A stretch of 64,000 bases of DNA from positions 248,001 through 312,000 of the forward strand of contig NZ_SMTE01000005.1 of assembly GCF_004357765.1 (NCBI RefSeq). Reading direction: 5' to 3'. The position numbers were made by a program, and so were the translations under genes. The notes under the pieces are model-generated. The model searched no databases. It worked only from the letters and a program-made list of their open reading frames with translations, and was not told the origin of the DNA. Below are positions 11,869-20,494 of this stretch, one piece after another (position 1 is the first letter of the stretch; each line of letters opens with the position of its first letter). The DNA is from Pseudomonas putida. Its GTDB lineage: Bacteria > Pseudomonadota > Gammaproteobacteria > Pseudomonadales > Pseudomonadaceae.

Positions 11869-12747
11869 CTACTTGCGCCGCTGCATCCAGGCCGCACCCA
11901 GACCGCTCAGGCAGATGATCGAGATACCCAGCAAGCTGGCATCATCGGGCATCTGCCCGTAGATCAGCAGACCCAGCAGGCCAGCGAAGACGATCTGGCA
12001 GTAGCTGAACGGTGCCAGCAGCGCCGGTGCGGCATGCCGGAAGGCCTGGGTCAGCAACAGATGCGCGCTCATGCCGAAGCCGCCCAACGCCAGCATCAAC
12101 AACGCGTGGTCCCAGCGCGGCCATTCCCAGAAGAACGGCACCAGCAAGCTCATCACCAGGGTATTGCACAGGCCTGCATAGAAGTTGCTGGTGGTCGGAC
12201 TGTCGTGGGCGGCCACCAGCCGGGTCAGCAGCTGATAGAAACAAAAGCCCATGGCCGAGCCGAACGGATAGAGGATGGCCGGGGTGAACATGGCGCCGCC
12301 GGGGTGCACCACCACCAGGACACCGATAAAGCCCAGGACCACCGCCACCCATTGCCCCGCCGTGACCCGCTCGCGCAGCAGCGGTGCCGAGAGCGCGGTG
12401 ACCAGCACCGGAGCGAGAAAGTTGACCGACGTGGCCTCCGCCAACGGCAGGTACTGCAGACCCGAGGTGAACAGCAGGCTGGTGCTGAGCAGGCACAGCG
12501 CACGCAGTGTCTGCAGCACCGGGCGGCGGGTGCGCAGTACATTGAGCCCGGCCTTGGGCAGGAAGATGCCGGCCATCAGCAAGGTATGCACCACATAGCG
12601 CGCCCACACCACCAACACCACCGGATACACGCCGCCAAGGAATTTCGACAGAGCGTCATGGCTGGCGAAGAGAAATGTGGCGACCACCACCAGGGCGATG
12701 CCACGCAGGGGTTGGTTGACTCCGGACAGCGGTGTGCTGGAACTCAT
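11869..12747 (-). CDS. EamA/DMT-family transporter
   Basis: A 292-residue membrane protein with about ten helices arranged as two EamA repeats (roughly residues 14-148 and 160-288). The ends of each repeat show typical small-residue-rich helices, for example LAEATSVNFLAPVLVTALSA and LLAPFSYCQIVFAGLLGLLIYGQ. The DMT superfamily includes exporters of amino acids and other metabolites; the substrate cannot be told from sequence. It is divergent from the aldo/keto reductase gene, with a 244-base shared upstream region. The start ATG at 12747 is chosen by fit to the first membrane helix; its ribosome binding site is weak. Confidence 0.82.
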   Translation of the reverse strand: MSSSTPLSGVNQPLRGIALVVVATFLFASHDALSKFLGGVYPVVLVVWARYVVHTLLMAGIFLPKAGLNVLRTRRPVLQTLRALCLLSTSLLFTSGLQYLPLAEATSVNFLAPVLVTALSAPLLRERVTAGQWVAVVLGFIGVLVVVHPGGAMFTPAILYPFGSAMGFCFYQLLTRLVAAHDSPTTSNFYAGLCNTLVMSLLVPFFWEWPRWDHALLMLALGGFGMSAHLLLTQAFRHAAPALLAPFSYCQIVFAGLLGLLIYGQMPDDASLLGISIICLSGLGAAWMQRRK

Positions 12748-12991
12748 GGCGTTCTCGACTGCGGCGCGGCAGGGTGCCGGGCCTTGGGAAAGCCGCGCAG
12801 GTGTGACCTGGCGGATACAACAGCTCGAATTCTAGAAGAGATACGACAACTTAAGGAAGTTCCTTGAGAGGTTGCATCAAGCATCGGCGCTTTGTGTTCG
12901 CTGATCGACCACTTTTCGGCCAGCGCGCATGGTTCCTCCTGCGTCGAGCGGGCAACATCGACGGCAGACCTACTCGAGACAAGGAGTTTTC

Positions 12992-13816
12992 ATGCATAGG
13001 CTCACCACCCGCAACGGCCTCGACCTGCCTGCCATCGGCATGGGCACCTGGCCGATGACCGGCGCACAGTGCACCCAGGCCGTCCGCCAGGCCCTGGAAC
13101 TGGGCTATCGGCACATCGACACCGCCACCGCCTACGGCAACGAGGACGCCGTCGGCCAGGCCCTGCGCGAAAGTGACGTGCCCCGTGAACAGGTGCACTT
13201 GACCACCAAAGTCTGGTGGGACCAACTGGAGCCCAAGGCGATGCGCCAGTCGCTCGAAGACAGCCTGCGCAAGCTGGGCACCGAATATGTCGAACTGTTC
13301 CACATTCACTGGCCCGGCAAGGACATGGACCTGGCGCGCAGCATCGACACCCTGGTGGCCCTGCGCGATGAAGGCAAGGTGCGGCATATCGGTGTGGCCA
13401 ACTTCCCGCTCGGCTTGCTGCGTCGCGTGGTCGAGGTGTTGGGTGCGCCGTTGTCGGCGATCCAGGTCGAGTATCACGTACTGCTCGAGCAACAGCCCCT
13501 GCTCGACTATGCCCGTCGCCACGACCTGCTGCTGACAGCCTATACCCCACTGGCCCGCGGCCTGGCCGCCGAGCAACCGGCGATTCAGGCCATCGCCCGC
13601 AAACATGGCGTGCTACCCAGCCAGGTGGCGCTCGGCTGGCTGGTTGGGCAAGACGGCGTGGCGGCGATTCCCAAAGCCAGCAGCCGCGAGAACCAGCTGG
13701 CCAACCTGGCGGCGCTGCAACTGCGCCTGGACGATGATGACCGCGCGCTGATCGCCGGCCTGCCCAAGGACCGGCGGGTGGTCAGCCCGGAATTCGCCCC
13801 GGACTGGAACGCCTGA
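12992..13816 (+). CDS. Aldo/keto reductase (DkgB-like)
   Basis: A 274-residue NADPH-dependent TIM-barrel reductase. The catalytic tetrad is visible: Asp43 (HIDTATAYGN), Tyr48, Lys73 (TTKVWW) and His106 (HIHWPG). The C-terminal cofactor-binding segment AIPKASSRENQLANL is also present. Length and sequence resemble 2,5-diketo-D-gluconate reductase B/methylglyoxal reductase, so likely substrates are reactive aldehydes or ketones. The ATG at 12992 has a perfect AAGGAG nine bases upstream; longer readings of the frame lack a site. It converges on the PAS-GGDEF-EAL gene with 18 bases between stops. Confidence 0.88.
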   Translation: MHRLTTRNGLDLPAIGMGTWPMTGAQCTQAVRQALELGYRHIDTATAYGNEDAVGQALRESDVPREQVHLTTKVWWDQLEPKAMRQSLEDSLRKLGTEYVELFHIHWPGKDMDLARSIDTLVALRDEGKVRHIGVANFPLGLLRRVVEVLGAPLSAIQVEYHVLLEQQPLLDYARRHDLLLTAYTPLARGLAAEQPAIQAIARKHGVLPSQVALGWLVGQDGVAAIPKASSRENQLANLAALQLRLDDDDRALIAGLPKDRRVVSPEFAPDWNA

Positions 13817-13834
13817 CCCCCGCCGTGGCCGGCC

Positions 13835-15934
13835 TCAGCCGGCCACCGCCTGCACCTGCGTCAGACGCTCGCTGGCCGGCGCAGGCCGGCCATACAGGTA
13901 GCCCTGGAAGTGCGAGCAACCCTCCGCCGCCAGCCGCCGCATCTGCTCGGGCGACTCCACCCCCTCGGCGGTGGTCTTGATCATCAGGCTGTTGGACAGC
14001 TCGGTGATCGCGCGGATGATCGACATCGCCTCGCGACTTTCGCACATGTCGTGGACGAACGACTTGTCGATCTTGATCCGGTCGAACGGGAACGAGCGCA
14101 GGTAACCCAGCGACGAATATCCGGTGCCGAAGTCGTCCAGCGAGATGGACACACCCAGGTCCTTCAAGGCCCGGAGGATGCGCACGTTCTCATCACTGTT
14201 GCCCAGCAGCACCGATTCGGTGATCTCCAACTCCAGCCGATGGGGAGCCAAGCCAGAATCGGCCAGGGCCAAGGCCACCGAGTGGGCCAGATTGGCGTTC
14301 TTGAACTGCACCGGCGACAGATTGACCGACACGGTCTGCTCGGTGCCCCAACTGGCAGCTTCCTGGCAGGCGAGGTTAAGGGCACGGGCGCCGAGCTCGT
14401 GGATCAGGCCGGTTTCCTCGGCGATCGGGATGAAGTCCATCGGCATGACCATGCCCCGGGTCGGGTGCTCCCAGCGCAACAGCGCTTCGTAGCCCGTGAC
14501 GCTACGGGTCTGCTGATCGACCACCGGCTGATAATGCAGATGCAGTTGCCCCAGGTGCAGGGCGGTACGCAGATCGGTCTCGACCAGGCGACGCTGACGG
14601 GCGGCCACATCCAACTCGACGTGGAAGCATTCGTAGCGATTGCGGCCATTGCGCTTGGCTTCGTACAAGGCCATGTCGGCATAGCCCAGCAGTTGCTCGG
14701 CCTGGTCGTTGTCGTCTGGAGCGATGGCCACGCCGATGCTCACGCCCACCGAAAACTGGTGACCCTCGATCTGGAACGGCGGGCAGATGGCATCGATCAG
14801 GCGCTGCGCGGTGTTGCAGGCCGCCTCCCGGTTGTCCAGGCGGGTCAACACCACGGCGAACTCATCACCGCCCAGGCGCGCCAGGGTGTCGTGCTCGCGC
14901 AGCTCTCGGCGCAGACGCTTGCCCAGGGCGCGCAGCAGCTTGTCGCCGAAAGCATGGCCAAGCGAGTCGTTGATGTTCTTGAAATTATCCAGGTCCAGGC
15001 ACAGCGCGGCGGTCAGCTTGCCACCCTCTTCGCCACGCACCAGCGCCTGCTTCAGCCGCTCATTGAACAAGGTGCGGTTGGGCAACCCGGTGAGGGCATC
15101 GTGGTGGGCCATATGATGGATCTGCGCATGGGCGGCCAACTGCTCTGTGGCGTCTTCGGCCACGAACAGCACATAGTCGGCCTGGCCTTCGCGGTTCTGG
15201 CTGAGCAGCGCACGGCTGCGCAGCGTCCGCGGCCCACAAGCGGTGTCGACTCGGGTTTCGGCGACATAGCCCTTGGCACTGCGGGCGCCGCGGGCGAATT
15301 GCTGCTCCAGGTATTCGGCCACGGCCGGCGACAGGCACTCGGAGGGCAGGCGACCGATCATCGGCATGCCCCGCCCGCCGAACAGGTCCTCTGCCTGTTG
15401 ATTGGCCAGCAGGATTCGCTGGCTGGCCAAGTCCTGGACGATGACGCTGGCCGGAATGTTGGTAATCACTGAATCGAGAAACTGCGAGACCGTGGCCATC
15501 TCCTGGCTGTACTGCTCGGCCAAGTCCTTCGCCTGGAGCAGTTCCTGTTCCTGGCGACGGCGTTCGGATATATCCCGAGTGACCTTGGCGAATCCCAGCA
15601 ACTGACCCTGGTCATCGCGCAAGGCATCGATGATGACGTGGGCATGAAACGTGGTGCCATCCTTGCGCACGCGCAGCCCCTTCTCTTCGAAGCGCCCCGT
15701 GGACCGCGCCCGTTCGAGGTTCTGTGCGGGCAAGCCGGCTGCACGCTCGGCGTCGCTATAGAACAACGAATAATGCTGGCCGACGACTTCTTCGGCCAGG
15801 TAACCCTTGGCACGTTGGGCCCCTGGGTTCCAATTGGCGACGATTCCCTCCGGGGTGAGCATGTAGATGGCATAGTCCACTACGCTCTGGATCAACAGCC
15901 GGTACATGATGTCGGGGCTTGCGACTAGCGACAT
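13835..15934 (-). CDS. PAS-PAS-GGDEF-EAL cyclic di-GMP turnover protein
   Basis: A 699-residue cytoplasmic protein with PAS 1 at about 10-125, PAS 2 at about 150-265, GGDEF at about 275-435 and EAL at about 450-690. The GGDEF loop is intact (355-359), and an RxxD inhibitory site (REHD, 346-349) lies exactly where expected. The EAL domain keeps EALLRW (483-488), NLSPVQF, ITES, DDFGTGYSSL (600-609), KIDKSF, TAEGVE and QGYLYGRP, so phosphodiesterase activity is likely. The start at 15934 (MSLVASPD) is preferred because AGGGAAA precedes it; the frame extends 27 codons further upstream without family-like sequence. No membrane segment is present, so input is probably a soluble PAS ligand or a partner. 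Confidence 0.9.
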   Translation of the reverse strand: MSLVASPDIMYRLLIQSVVDYAIYMLTPEGIVANWNPGAQRAKGYLAEEVVGQHYSLFYSDAERAAGLPAQNLERARSTGRFEEKGLRVRKDGTTFHAHVIIDALRDDQGQLLGFAKVTRDISERRRQEQELLQAKDLAEQYSQEMATVSQFLDSVITNIPASVIVQDLASQRILLANQQAEDLFGGRGMPMIGRLPSECLSPAVAEYLEQQFARGARSAKGYVAETRVDTACGPRTLRSRALLSQNREGQADYVLFVAEDATEQLAAHAQIHHMAHHDALTGLPNRTLFNERLKQALVRGEEGGKLTAALCLDLDNFKNINDSLGHAFGDKLLRALGKRLRRELREHDTLARLGGDEFAVVLTRLDNREAACNTAQRLIDAICPPFQIEGHQFSVGVSIGVAIAPDDNDQAEQLLGYADMALYEAKRNGRNRYECFHVELDVAARQRRLVETDLRTALHLGQLHLHYQPVVDQQTRSVTGYEALLRWEHPTRGMVMPMDFIPIAEETGLIHELGARALNLACQEAASWGTEQTVSVNLSPVQFKNANLAHSVALALADSGLAPHRLELEITESVLLGNSDENVRILRALKDLGVSISLDDFGTGYSSLGYLRSFPFDRIKIDKSFVHDMCESREAMSIIRAITELSNSLMIKTTAEGVESPEQMRRLAAEGCSHFQGYLYGRPAPASERLTQVQAVAG

Positions 15935-16105
15935 TGGATTTCCCTGAATCTGCGGCATGCTCGAATAGGCCCCCCCGATTTGGAGCGGGCGAGCCTGATG
16001 AATGAGTAGTGGCATTATGCCGCGCAGGGTTATTTTTTGTGAAGTGGGTCACAAAGTTTTGCAGGGATGGCGCATGGGTGGGGGTGCGCTCACCCCCGGG
16101 CCCGA

Positions 16106-16318
16106 TCATTTTTCCTGCAGGACCGCCCGCCCTTTGACTGCTCGTGGCCCGCGCCAGGCCCAGAAAAGCAACCCGGGCAGAGGGGCATACACCACGAACA
16201 CTATCCACAGCATCTTCCGCTCCGCACGGCGATCGCTGCCGATGATGTGCCAGATAGCCCAGATTTCCAGCATGATCACCACAGCGGCGACGAGAATCCA
16301 GAGGGTTCCGACTTCCAT
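16106..16318 (-). CDS. Small two-helix membrane protein with PLDc_N domain
   Basis: A 70-residue protein made of a PLDc_N (phospholipase D nuclease N-terminal) domain only. One helix spans residues 5-25 and a second 36-56, separated by a basic DRRAERK linker. The WIVFVVYAPLPGLLFW segment is the usual second PLDc_N helix. In larger proteins this domain precedes cardiolipin synthase catalytic domains; stand-alone copies are common in Pseudomonas and have no known function. GGGAGAG lies five to six bases before the ATG at 16318, a strong translation signal. Confidence 0.8.
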   Translation of the reverse strand: MEVGTLWILVAAVVIMLEIWAIWHIIGSDRRAERKMLWIVFVVYAPLPGLLFWAWRGPRAVKGRAVLQEK

Positions 16319-16439
16319 ACGTTCTCTCCCATTGGCATGTACTGTTTTGGTTTGCAGAATGCGTCAAGGGTTCATTCGGATTGTCTTTCCCCGTGCCACC
16401 CGCCACACTCTGCCGGCGAGCCAGGAAGCGGAGTCCAGA

Positions 16440-17447
16440 GTGCCAACACCACGTCAATTCAGCAAGAAGACCAGTACCAGCAACATGCTGCGGCTCAAGA
16501 CCGGCGCCAGCAGCGAGGCGGCGCCCTACCGCGTCGGTTTCGTGCTGCTCGAACACTTCTCCATGGCCAGCTTCACCGTTGCCATGGACGTGCTGGTCAC
16601 CGCTAATCTGCTGCGCTCCGACAGCTTCCGCTTCACGCCGATGTCACTGGACGGCGACCGCGTGCTGAGCGACCTGGGCCTGGAGCTGGTCGCCACTGAA
16701 CTGGCCCACCAGACCGTGGGTGAGCTGGACCTGCTGATCATCTGCGGTGGGCTGCGTACCGCGCTCAAGTACCCCATGCTCGACCGCCTGCTCGATGACT
16801 GCGCCGCCCATGGCATGGCGCTGGGCGGGCTATGGAACGGCGCCTGGTTCCTTGGCCGTGCCGGAGTGCTCGATGACTACGGTTGCAGCATCCACCCGGA
16901 GCAGCGCGCCAGTCTTTCCGAGCGTAGTCCGCAAACGCGCATCACGCCAGCCAGCTTCACCCTCGACCGCGACCGGCTCACCGCCGCCAGCCCTAACGGC
17001 GCCATGGAGCTGATGCTGGGCCTGGCGCGCCGTCTGTATGGTGATGGCCTGGCCGAAGGCGTGGAGGAAATCCTCTCGTTCTCCGGCGCCCGCTACCGCC
17101 AAGTCGGCTCGGGTGCGAAGAAATCGATGAGCCTGCACCTGCGCACCATCGTCGAACTGATGGAGAACAACCTGGAAGAAACCCTCAGCCTCGACCAGCT
17201 GGCGGCCTACAGCGGTCGCTCGCGACGGCAGATCGACCGGTTGTTCCAAGCGCAGCTGGGCACCTCGCCGCGGCGCTATTACATGGAGCTGCGCATCACC
17301 AAGAGCCGGCGCCTGCTGCAATATTCCGATCTGTCGGTAATGGAAGTGGCAGTGGCCTGCGGCTTCGTTTCGGTGTCGCACTTCAGCAAGTGCTACGCAG
17401 CCTACTTCGGCTACCCGCCGTCGCGGGAGCAACGGCTGGGCGAATGA
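16440..17447 (+). CDS. GlxA-type AraC-family regulator lacking the DJ-1 nucleophile
   Basis: A 335-residue regulator with an N-terminal DJ-1/PfpI-like domain (about 25-205) and a C-terminal AraC DNA-binding domain (about 235-332, VMEVAVACGFVSVSHFSKCYAAYFG). At the nucleophile elbow the sequence is GGLWNGAWFLG: the catalytic Cys position is Trp, so this domain can only be a sensor or dimerisation module. I chose the GTG at 16440, with GGAG six bases upstream, over the ATG at 16485 that has no site. It converges on the TetR gene with seven bases between them. The target regulon is unknown. The WNGAW variant recalls the ArgR/arginine-type GlxA regulators, but I would not assign it further. Confidence 0.82.
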   Translation: MPTPRQFSKKTSTSNMLRLKTGASSEAAPYRVGFVLLEHFSMASFTVAMDVLVTANLLRSDSFRFTPMSLDGDRVLSDLGLELVATELAHQTVGELDLLIICGGLRTALKYPMLDRLLDDCAAHGMALGGLWNGAWFLGRAGVLDDYGCSIHPEQRASLSERSPQTRITPASFTLDRDRLTAASPNGAMELMLGLARRLYGDGLAEGVEEILSFSGARYRQVGSGAKKSMSLHLRTIVELMENNLEETLSLDQLAAYSGRSRRQIDRLFQAQLGTSPRRYYMELRITKSRRLLQYSDLSVMEVAVACGFVSVSHFSKCYAAYFGYPPSREQRLGE

Positions 17448-17454
17448 ACCTGGC

Positions 17455-18126
17455 TCAGGCGTGGATATAGCGCATCACCGCCTCGCAGATCATGTCCTTG
17501 TGGCGCTGCTTGACCTTTTCGTCGGAAAGCTCGATCTGGAAGATCTCGCTGAAGGTATGGCGGTTGGATACGCGGTAGAAACAGAACGAGCTCATCAGCA
17601 TGTGCAGGTCGATGACCTCGATACCGGGACGGAACACCCCCTCCTGCTCGCCACGGCGCAACGTACGGGCCAACGCTTCGAGCACCAGGCTGCTCATCTC
17701 GCGGATCACCGGCGACTGCTTGACGTATTCGCCATAGTGGATGTTCTCGGTACAGACGATGCGCACGAAATCGACGTTGCGGTCGTGGTGATCGAAGGTG
17801 AACTCGACCAGACGGCGAATCGCCTGCTCGGCCGGCAGCGACTCGAGGTCGAGGCTGTGCTCGGTCTTGCGAATGTCACCGTAGAGCTTGACCAGGCACT
17901 CGACGTACAGCTGCTCCTTGCTGCCGAAGTAGTAGTAGATCATGCGCTTGGAGGTGGCGGTGCGCTCGGCGATGGCGTCCACCCGCGCGCCGGCCAGGCC
18001 CTGCTGGACGAACTCGTTGATGGCGGCCTGAAGGATGTCCTCACGGGTTTTCTCGGGGTTGTTCTTGCGCGACTTGCGCCCCCCTCCGGTCTCAGACTGG
18101 CCGAGGCTGACTAGCGAATCACTCAT
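17455..18126 (-). CDS. TetR-family regulator, probable regulator of the quinate/shikimate module
   Basis: A 223-residue regulator. The TetR helix-turn-helix lies at about residues 25-72 (REDILQAAINEFVQQGLAGA, then TSKRMIYYYFGSKEQLY), followed by a helical ligand-binding domain. The neighbouring quiC, which also reads on the minus strand and ends 150 bases upstream, suggests it senses quinate, shikimate or an intermediate; this is inferred from position. The ATG at 18126 is chosen; an in-frame GTG two codons earlier is possible. The ribosome binding site is weak for both. Confidence 0.78.
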   Translation of the reverse strand: MSDSLVSLGQSETGGGRKSRKNNPEKTREDILQAAINEFVQQGLAGARVDAIAERTATSKRMIYYYFGSKEQLYVECLVKLYGDIRKTEHSLDLESLPAEQAIRRLVEFTFDHHDRNVDFVRIVCTENIHYGEYVKQSPVIREMSSLVLEALARTLRRGEQEGVFRPGIEVIDLHMLMSSFCFYRVSNRHTFSEIFQIELSDEKVKQRHKDMICEAVMRYIHA

Positions 18127-18232
18127 ACCCACTCACAGGCTATTTATTGGAATAAGTGGGGGATTATCCGTGAGCCGGACGGGTGTGGGAAGCGCGCTGT
18201 TGGTCGGAGGGTGAGATGGAGGGTTGCCTATT

Positions 18233-18268
18233 CCGGCCTCTTCGCGGGTTTACCCACGAAGAGGCCGG
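18233..18268. repeat. Single REP element forming a long hairpin
   Basis: CCGGCCTCTTCG and CGAAGAGGCCGG flank GGGTTTACCC, giving a nearly perfect 16-bp stem just after the quiC stop on the minus strand. The sequence matches the P. putida-group REP consensus seen elsewhere in the window. It is unpaired, unlike the other three sites. Confidence 0.75.
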
Positions 18269-18279
18269 AGCGGAAAGAA

Positions 18280-20184
18280 TCACAGCACCGGCTTGCGCGG
18301 CGCCCCGCTGCGGCGCTTGGCCATGGCCGCCAGGCGCACCGCCACGTTGGCCGCGCCATAGCCGGCATAGCCACCCTTGCGCTGGATGATCTCGAAGAAG
18401 AAGCGCTCCTCGAACGGCTCGGTATAGACGTGGAACAGCTCGCCACCCTGGGCGTCACGGTCGTACAGCACGTTGTAGTACGCCAGCTCGCTGAGAAACT
18501 CGTCGTCGAAGTCGAAGCGCGCGGCGAGGTCATCATAATAGTTCAGCGGAATCTCCAGCAGCGGCACGCCGGCCTCCTTGGCTCGCGCCACCTCTTGGAA
18601 GATGTCCTGGCAATCGAAGGCGATGTGATGCACGCCCGATCCCCGGTAGCTGGACAGCGCATGGGCAATGGCGGTGTTGCGGTTTTCCGAGATATTCAGC
18701 GGCAAGCGCAGGCTGCCACACTGGCTGCGCAAGGCGCGACTCTTGACCAGGCCATAAGGGTCAGGCAGCACCACCTCGTCATCGGCAGCGAAGTCGAAGA
18801 GGCTCTTGTAGAACAACACCCAGCTGTCGAGCGACTCGGCCGGCAATGCCAGGGCCATGTGGTCGATGCGCCGTAGGCCACCGTTGGCCTGGGCTTGGGT
18901 GTCGAGGCGGAAGTCGGTGTCGTACAGGCTCGGGCCATCGCCCTGTCCCACCAGATAGATCAGGCTGCCATCCGGCGCCCGTACCGCGGGCACTTCGCGC
19001 TCGTTGGGGCCGACCAGACCACGGAACGGCTGGCCACGGAAGTCGGTGGCGCGCTGCAGCGCTGCGTGCTCGTCACGCACCCGCAAGGCCGTGGCACACA
19101 GCGACGGACCGTGGGCTTCGAAGAAGTTGTGGCCAAATGAATACGGCTCGGCATTGAGCACGATGTTGATGTCGTTCTGGCGCAGCAGGCGCACCGCCTT
19201 GCTGCGGTGCTGGCCAGCCTCGGCAAAGCCCAGACGCTTGAGCCAACCGCCCAGGCGCGCCCCCACCGCTTCGTCGACAGCGAATTCGAGAAACTCCACG
19301 CCGTCGTAGGCGCTGGCTGCCGGCGGGCTGAACAACACACCGGGCTCCACGGCAATGCCCTGCTGCTGCAGGCGCAAACCGGTCTGTTCTTCGAGGTACA
19401 GCAGCGAGCGCAGACCGTCGGCGGCGTTCTGCCGAGTCGGTGCGGCGCGGAAGCCGTCGTTGAAGATCTCCAGCGACAGCGGGCCACGGTAGCCGGTGGC
19501 CAGGATCGGTGCCAGGAAGCCCGCCAGGTCCATCTCGCCTTGTCCGGGGAAGCAACGGAAGTGCCGGCTCCACTCCAGCACATCCATGGCCAGGATGGGT
19601 GCGTCGGCCATCTGCACGAAGAAGATCTTGTCACCGGGGATGTCGCGGATGGCAGCGGGATCGCCCTTGAGTGACAGGGTATGGAAGCTGTCGAGGATCA
19701 CCCCCAGGGCCGGATGATCAGCCTGGCGCACCAAGTCCCAGACTTGCTGGTAGGTGTTGACGTGTCGGCCCCATGCCAAGGCCTCGTAGCCGATACGCAT
19801 GCCGCGGCGGCCGGCGTGCTCGGCCAGCAGGCGCAGGTCGTCCACCAGCACGCGCTCGTCACTGATGGCATCGGCCTGAACGTTGCTGCAAACCAGCACC
19901 AGGTCGGTGCCCAGCTCCTGCATCAGGTCGAACTTACGCTCGGCGCGGTCGAGGTTCTTCTGCAGGCGGTCGCGGCGGCAACCTTCGAAGTCGCGAAACG
20001 GCTGGAACAAGGTGATCGCCAGCCCCAGGTCGGCGCACATCTGGCGCACCTCGCGCGGGCTGCCCGCATAGTAGAGCAGGTCGTTCTCGAAAATTTCCAC
20101 ACCGTCGAAACCGGCGGCGGCGATGGCTTCGAGCTTTTCTGGCAGTGTGCCGCTCAACGACACGGTGGCAATCGAACGCTGCAT
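18280..20184 (-). CDS. quiC: Bifunctional 3-dehydroshikimate dehydratase QuiC (TIM barrel plus HPPD-like domain)
   Basis: A 634-residue enzyme that dehydrates 3-dehydroshikimate to protocatechuate, linking quinate/shikimate to the beta-ketoadipate pathway. The N-terminal xylose-isomerase-like TIM barrel (1-285) holds the metal ligands at the positions known for P. putida QuiC1: Glu134 (GYEALAWG), Asp165 (ILDSFH), Gln191 (FVQMAD) and Glu239 (SLEIFND). The C-terminal half (about 300-630) is a vicinal-oxygen-chelate, HPPD-like domain (VHHIAFDCQDIF, EPFEERFFFEI), whose role in this family is thought to be stabilising or regulatory. The ATG at 20184 has AAGGAA upstream; the longer frame is not family-like. 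It is divergent from the quinate/shikimate transporter, with a putative PcaR operator between. Confidence 0.95.
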   Translation of the reverse strand: MQRSIATVSLSGTLPEKLEAIAAAGFDGVEIFENDLLYYAGSPREVRQMCADLGLAITLFQPFRDFEGCRRDRLQKNLDRAERKFDLMQELGTDLVLVCSNVQADAISDERVLVDDLRLLAEHAGRRGMRIGYEALAWGRHVNTYQQVWDLVRQADHPALGVILDSFHTLSLKGDPAAIRDIPGDKIFFVQMADAPILAMDVLEWSRHFRCFPGQGEMDLAGFLAPILATGYRGPLSLEIFNDGFRAAPTRQNAADGLRSLLYLEEQTGLRLQQQGIAVEPGVLFSPPAASAYDGVEFLEFAVDEAVGARLGGWLKRLGFAEAGQHRSKAVRLLRQNDINIVLNAEPYSFGHNFFEAHGPSLCATALRVRDEHAALQRATDFRGQPFRGLVGPNEREVPAVRAPDGSLIYLVGQGDGPSLYDTDFRLDTQAQANGGLRRIDHMALALPAESLDSWVLFYKSLFDFAADDEVVLPDPYGLVKSRALRSQCGSLRLPLNISENRNTAIAHALSSYRGSGVHHIAFDCQDIFQEVARAKEAGVPLLEIPLNYYDDLAARFDFDDEFLSELAYYNVLYDRDAQGGELFHVYTEPFEERFFFEIIQRKGGYAGYGAANVAVRLAAMAKRRSGAPRKPVL

Positions 20185-20318
20185 GGTGGAGTTCCTTGTT
20201 ATGGGTGGGACGACGGTAGCGGAACGGGCAAATCGCCAGGTAACCGATTCTGGCACCTTCGATTATTCGCAGGTAAAGTCTGGCCTTCAATCAGTTTGTA
20301 CGGAACAGTTAGTTTTGT

Positions 20319-20333
20319 GTTCGATTATCGCAC
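20319..20333. promoter_or_regulatory. Putative PcaR/IclR-type operator in the quiC-transporter intergenic region
   Basis: GTTCGATTATCGCAC differs at one base from GTTCGATAATCGCAC, the 15-bp sequence I recall for P. putida PcaR binding at pca promoters. It is a near-perfect palindrome. A degenerate second copy (TTCGATTATTCG) lies at 20258-20269, about 60 bases away. The whole 310-base gap (20185-20494) between quiC and the transporter contains no ORF and must hold both promoters. Confidence 0.6.
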
Positions 20334-20475
20334 AGAACCCCTTTTAGCGAATTGCCTCGCCGCCAAGCGTGGGCAACCATGAGTCCCAGATGTGACCAAC
20401 CCGACCGGCCTCCTGCCCCACCGGTCGCTCGGCGGAAGTTGCTTCGACAAACCCAGAAACGAACATAATAAGTAC

Positions 20476-20483
20476 AAGAACAA
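20476..20483 (+). promoter_or_regulatory. Candidate Crc/Hfq CA motif at the quinate/shikimate transporter start
   Basis: AAGAACAA fits AAnAAnAA and lies directly before the TGGAG ribosome binding site of the MFS gene. Binding of Hfq/Crc here would block translation during growth on preferred carbon sources. Confidence 0.55.
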
Positions 20484-20494
20484 TGGAGACAACG

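Noticed and set aside
16080-16097. GGGGGTG/CACCCCC hairpin as terminator of the PLDc_N gene
   Set aside because: The stem is only 7 bp and no U-run follows on the minus strand.
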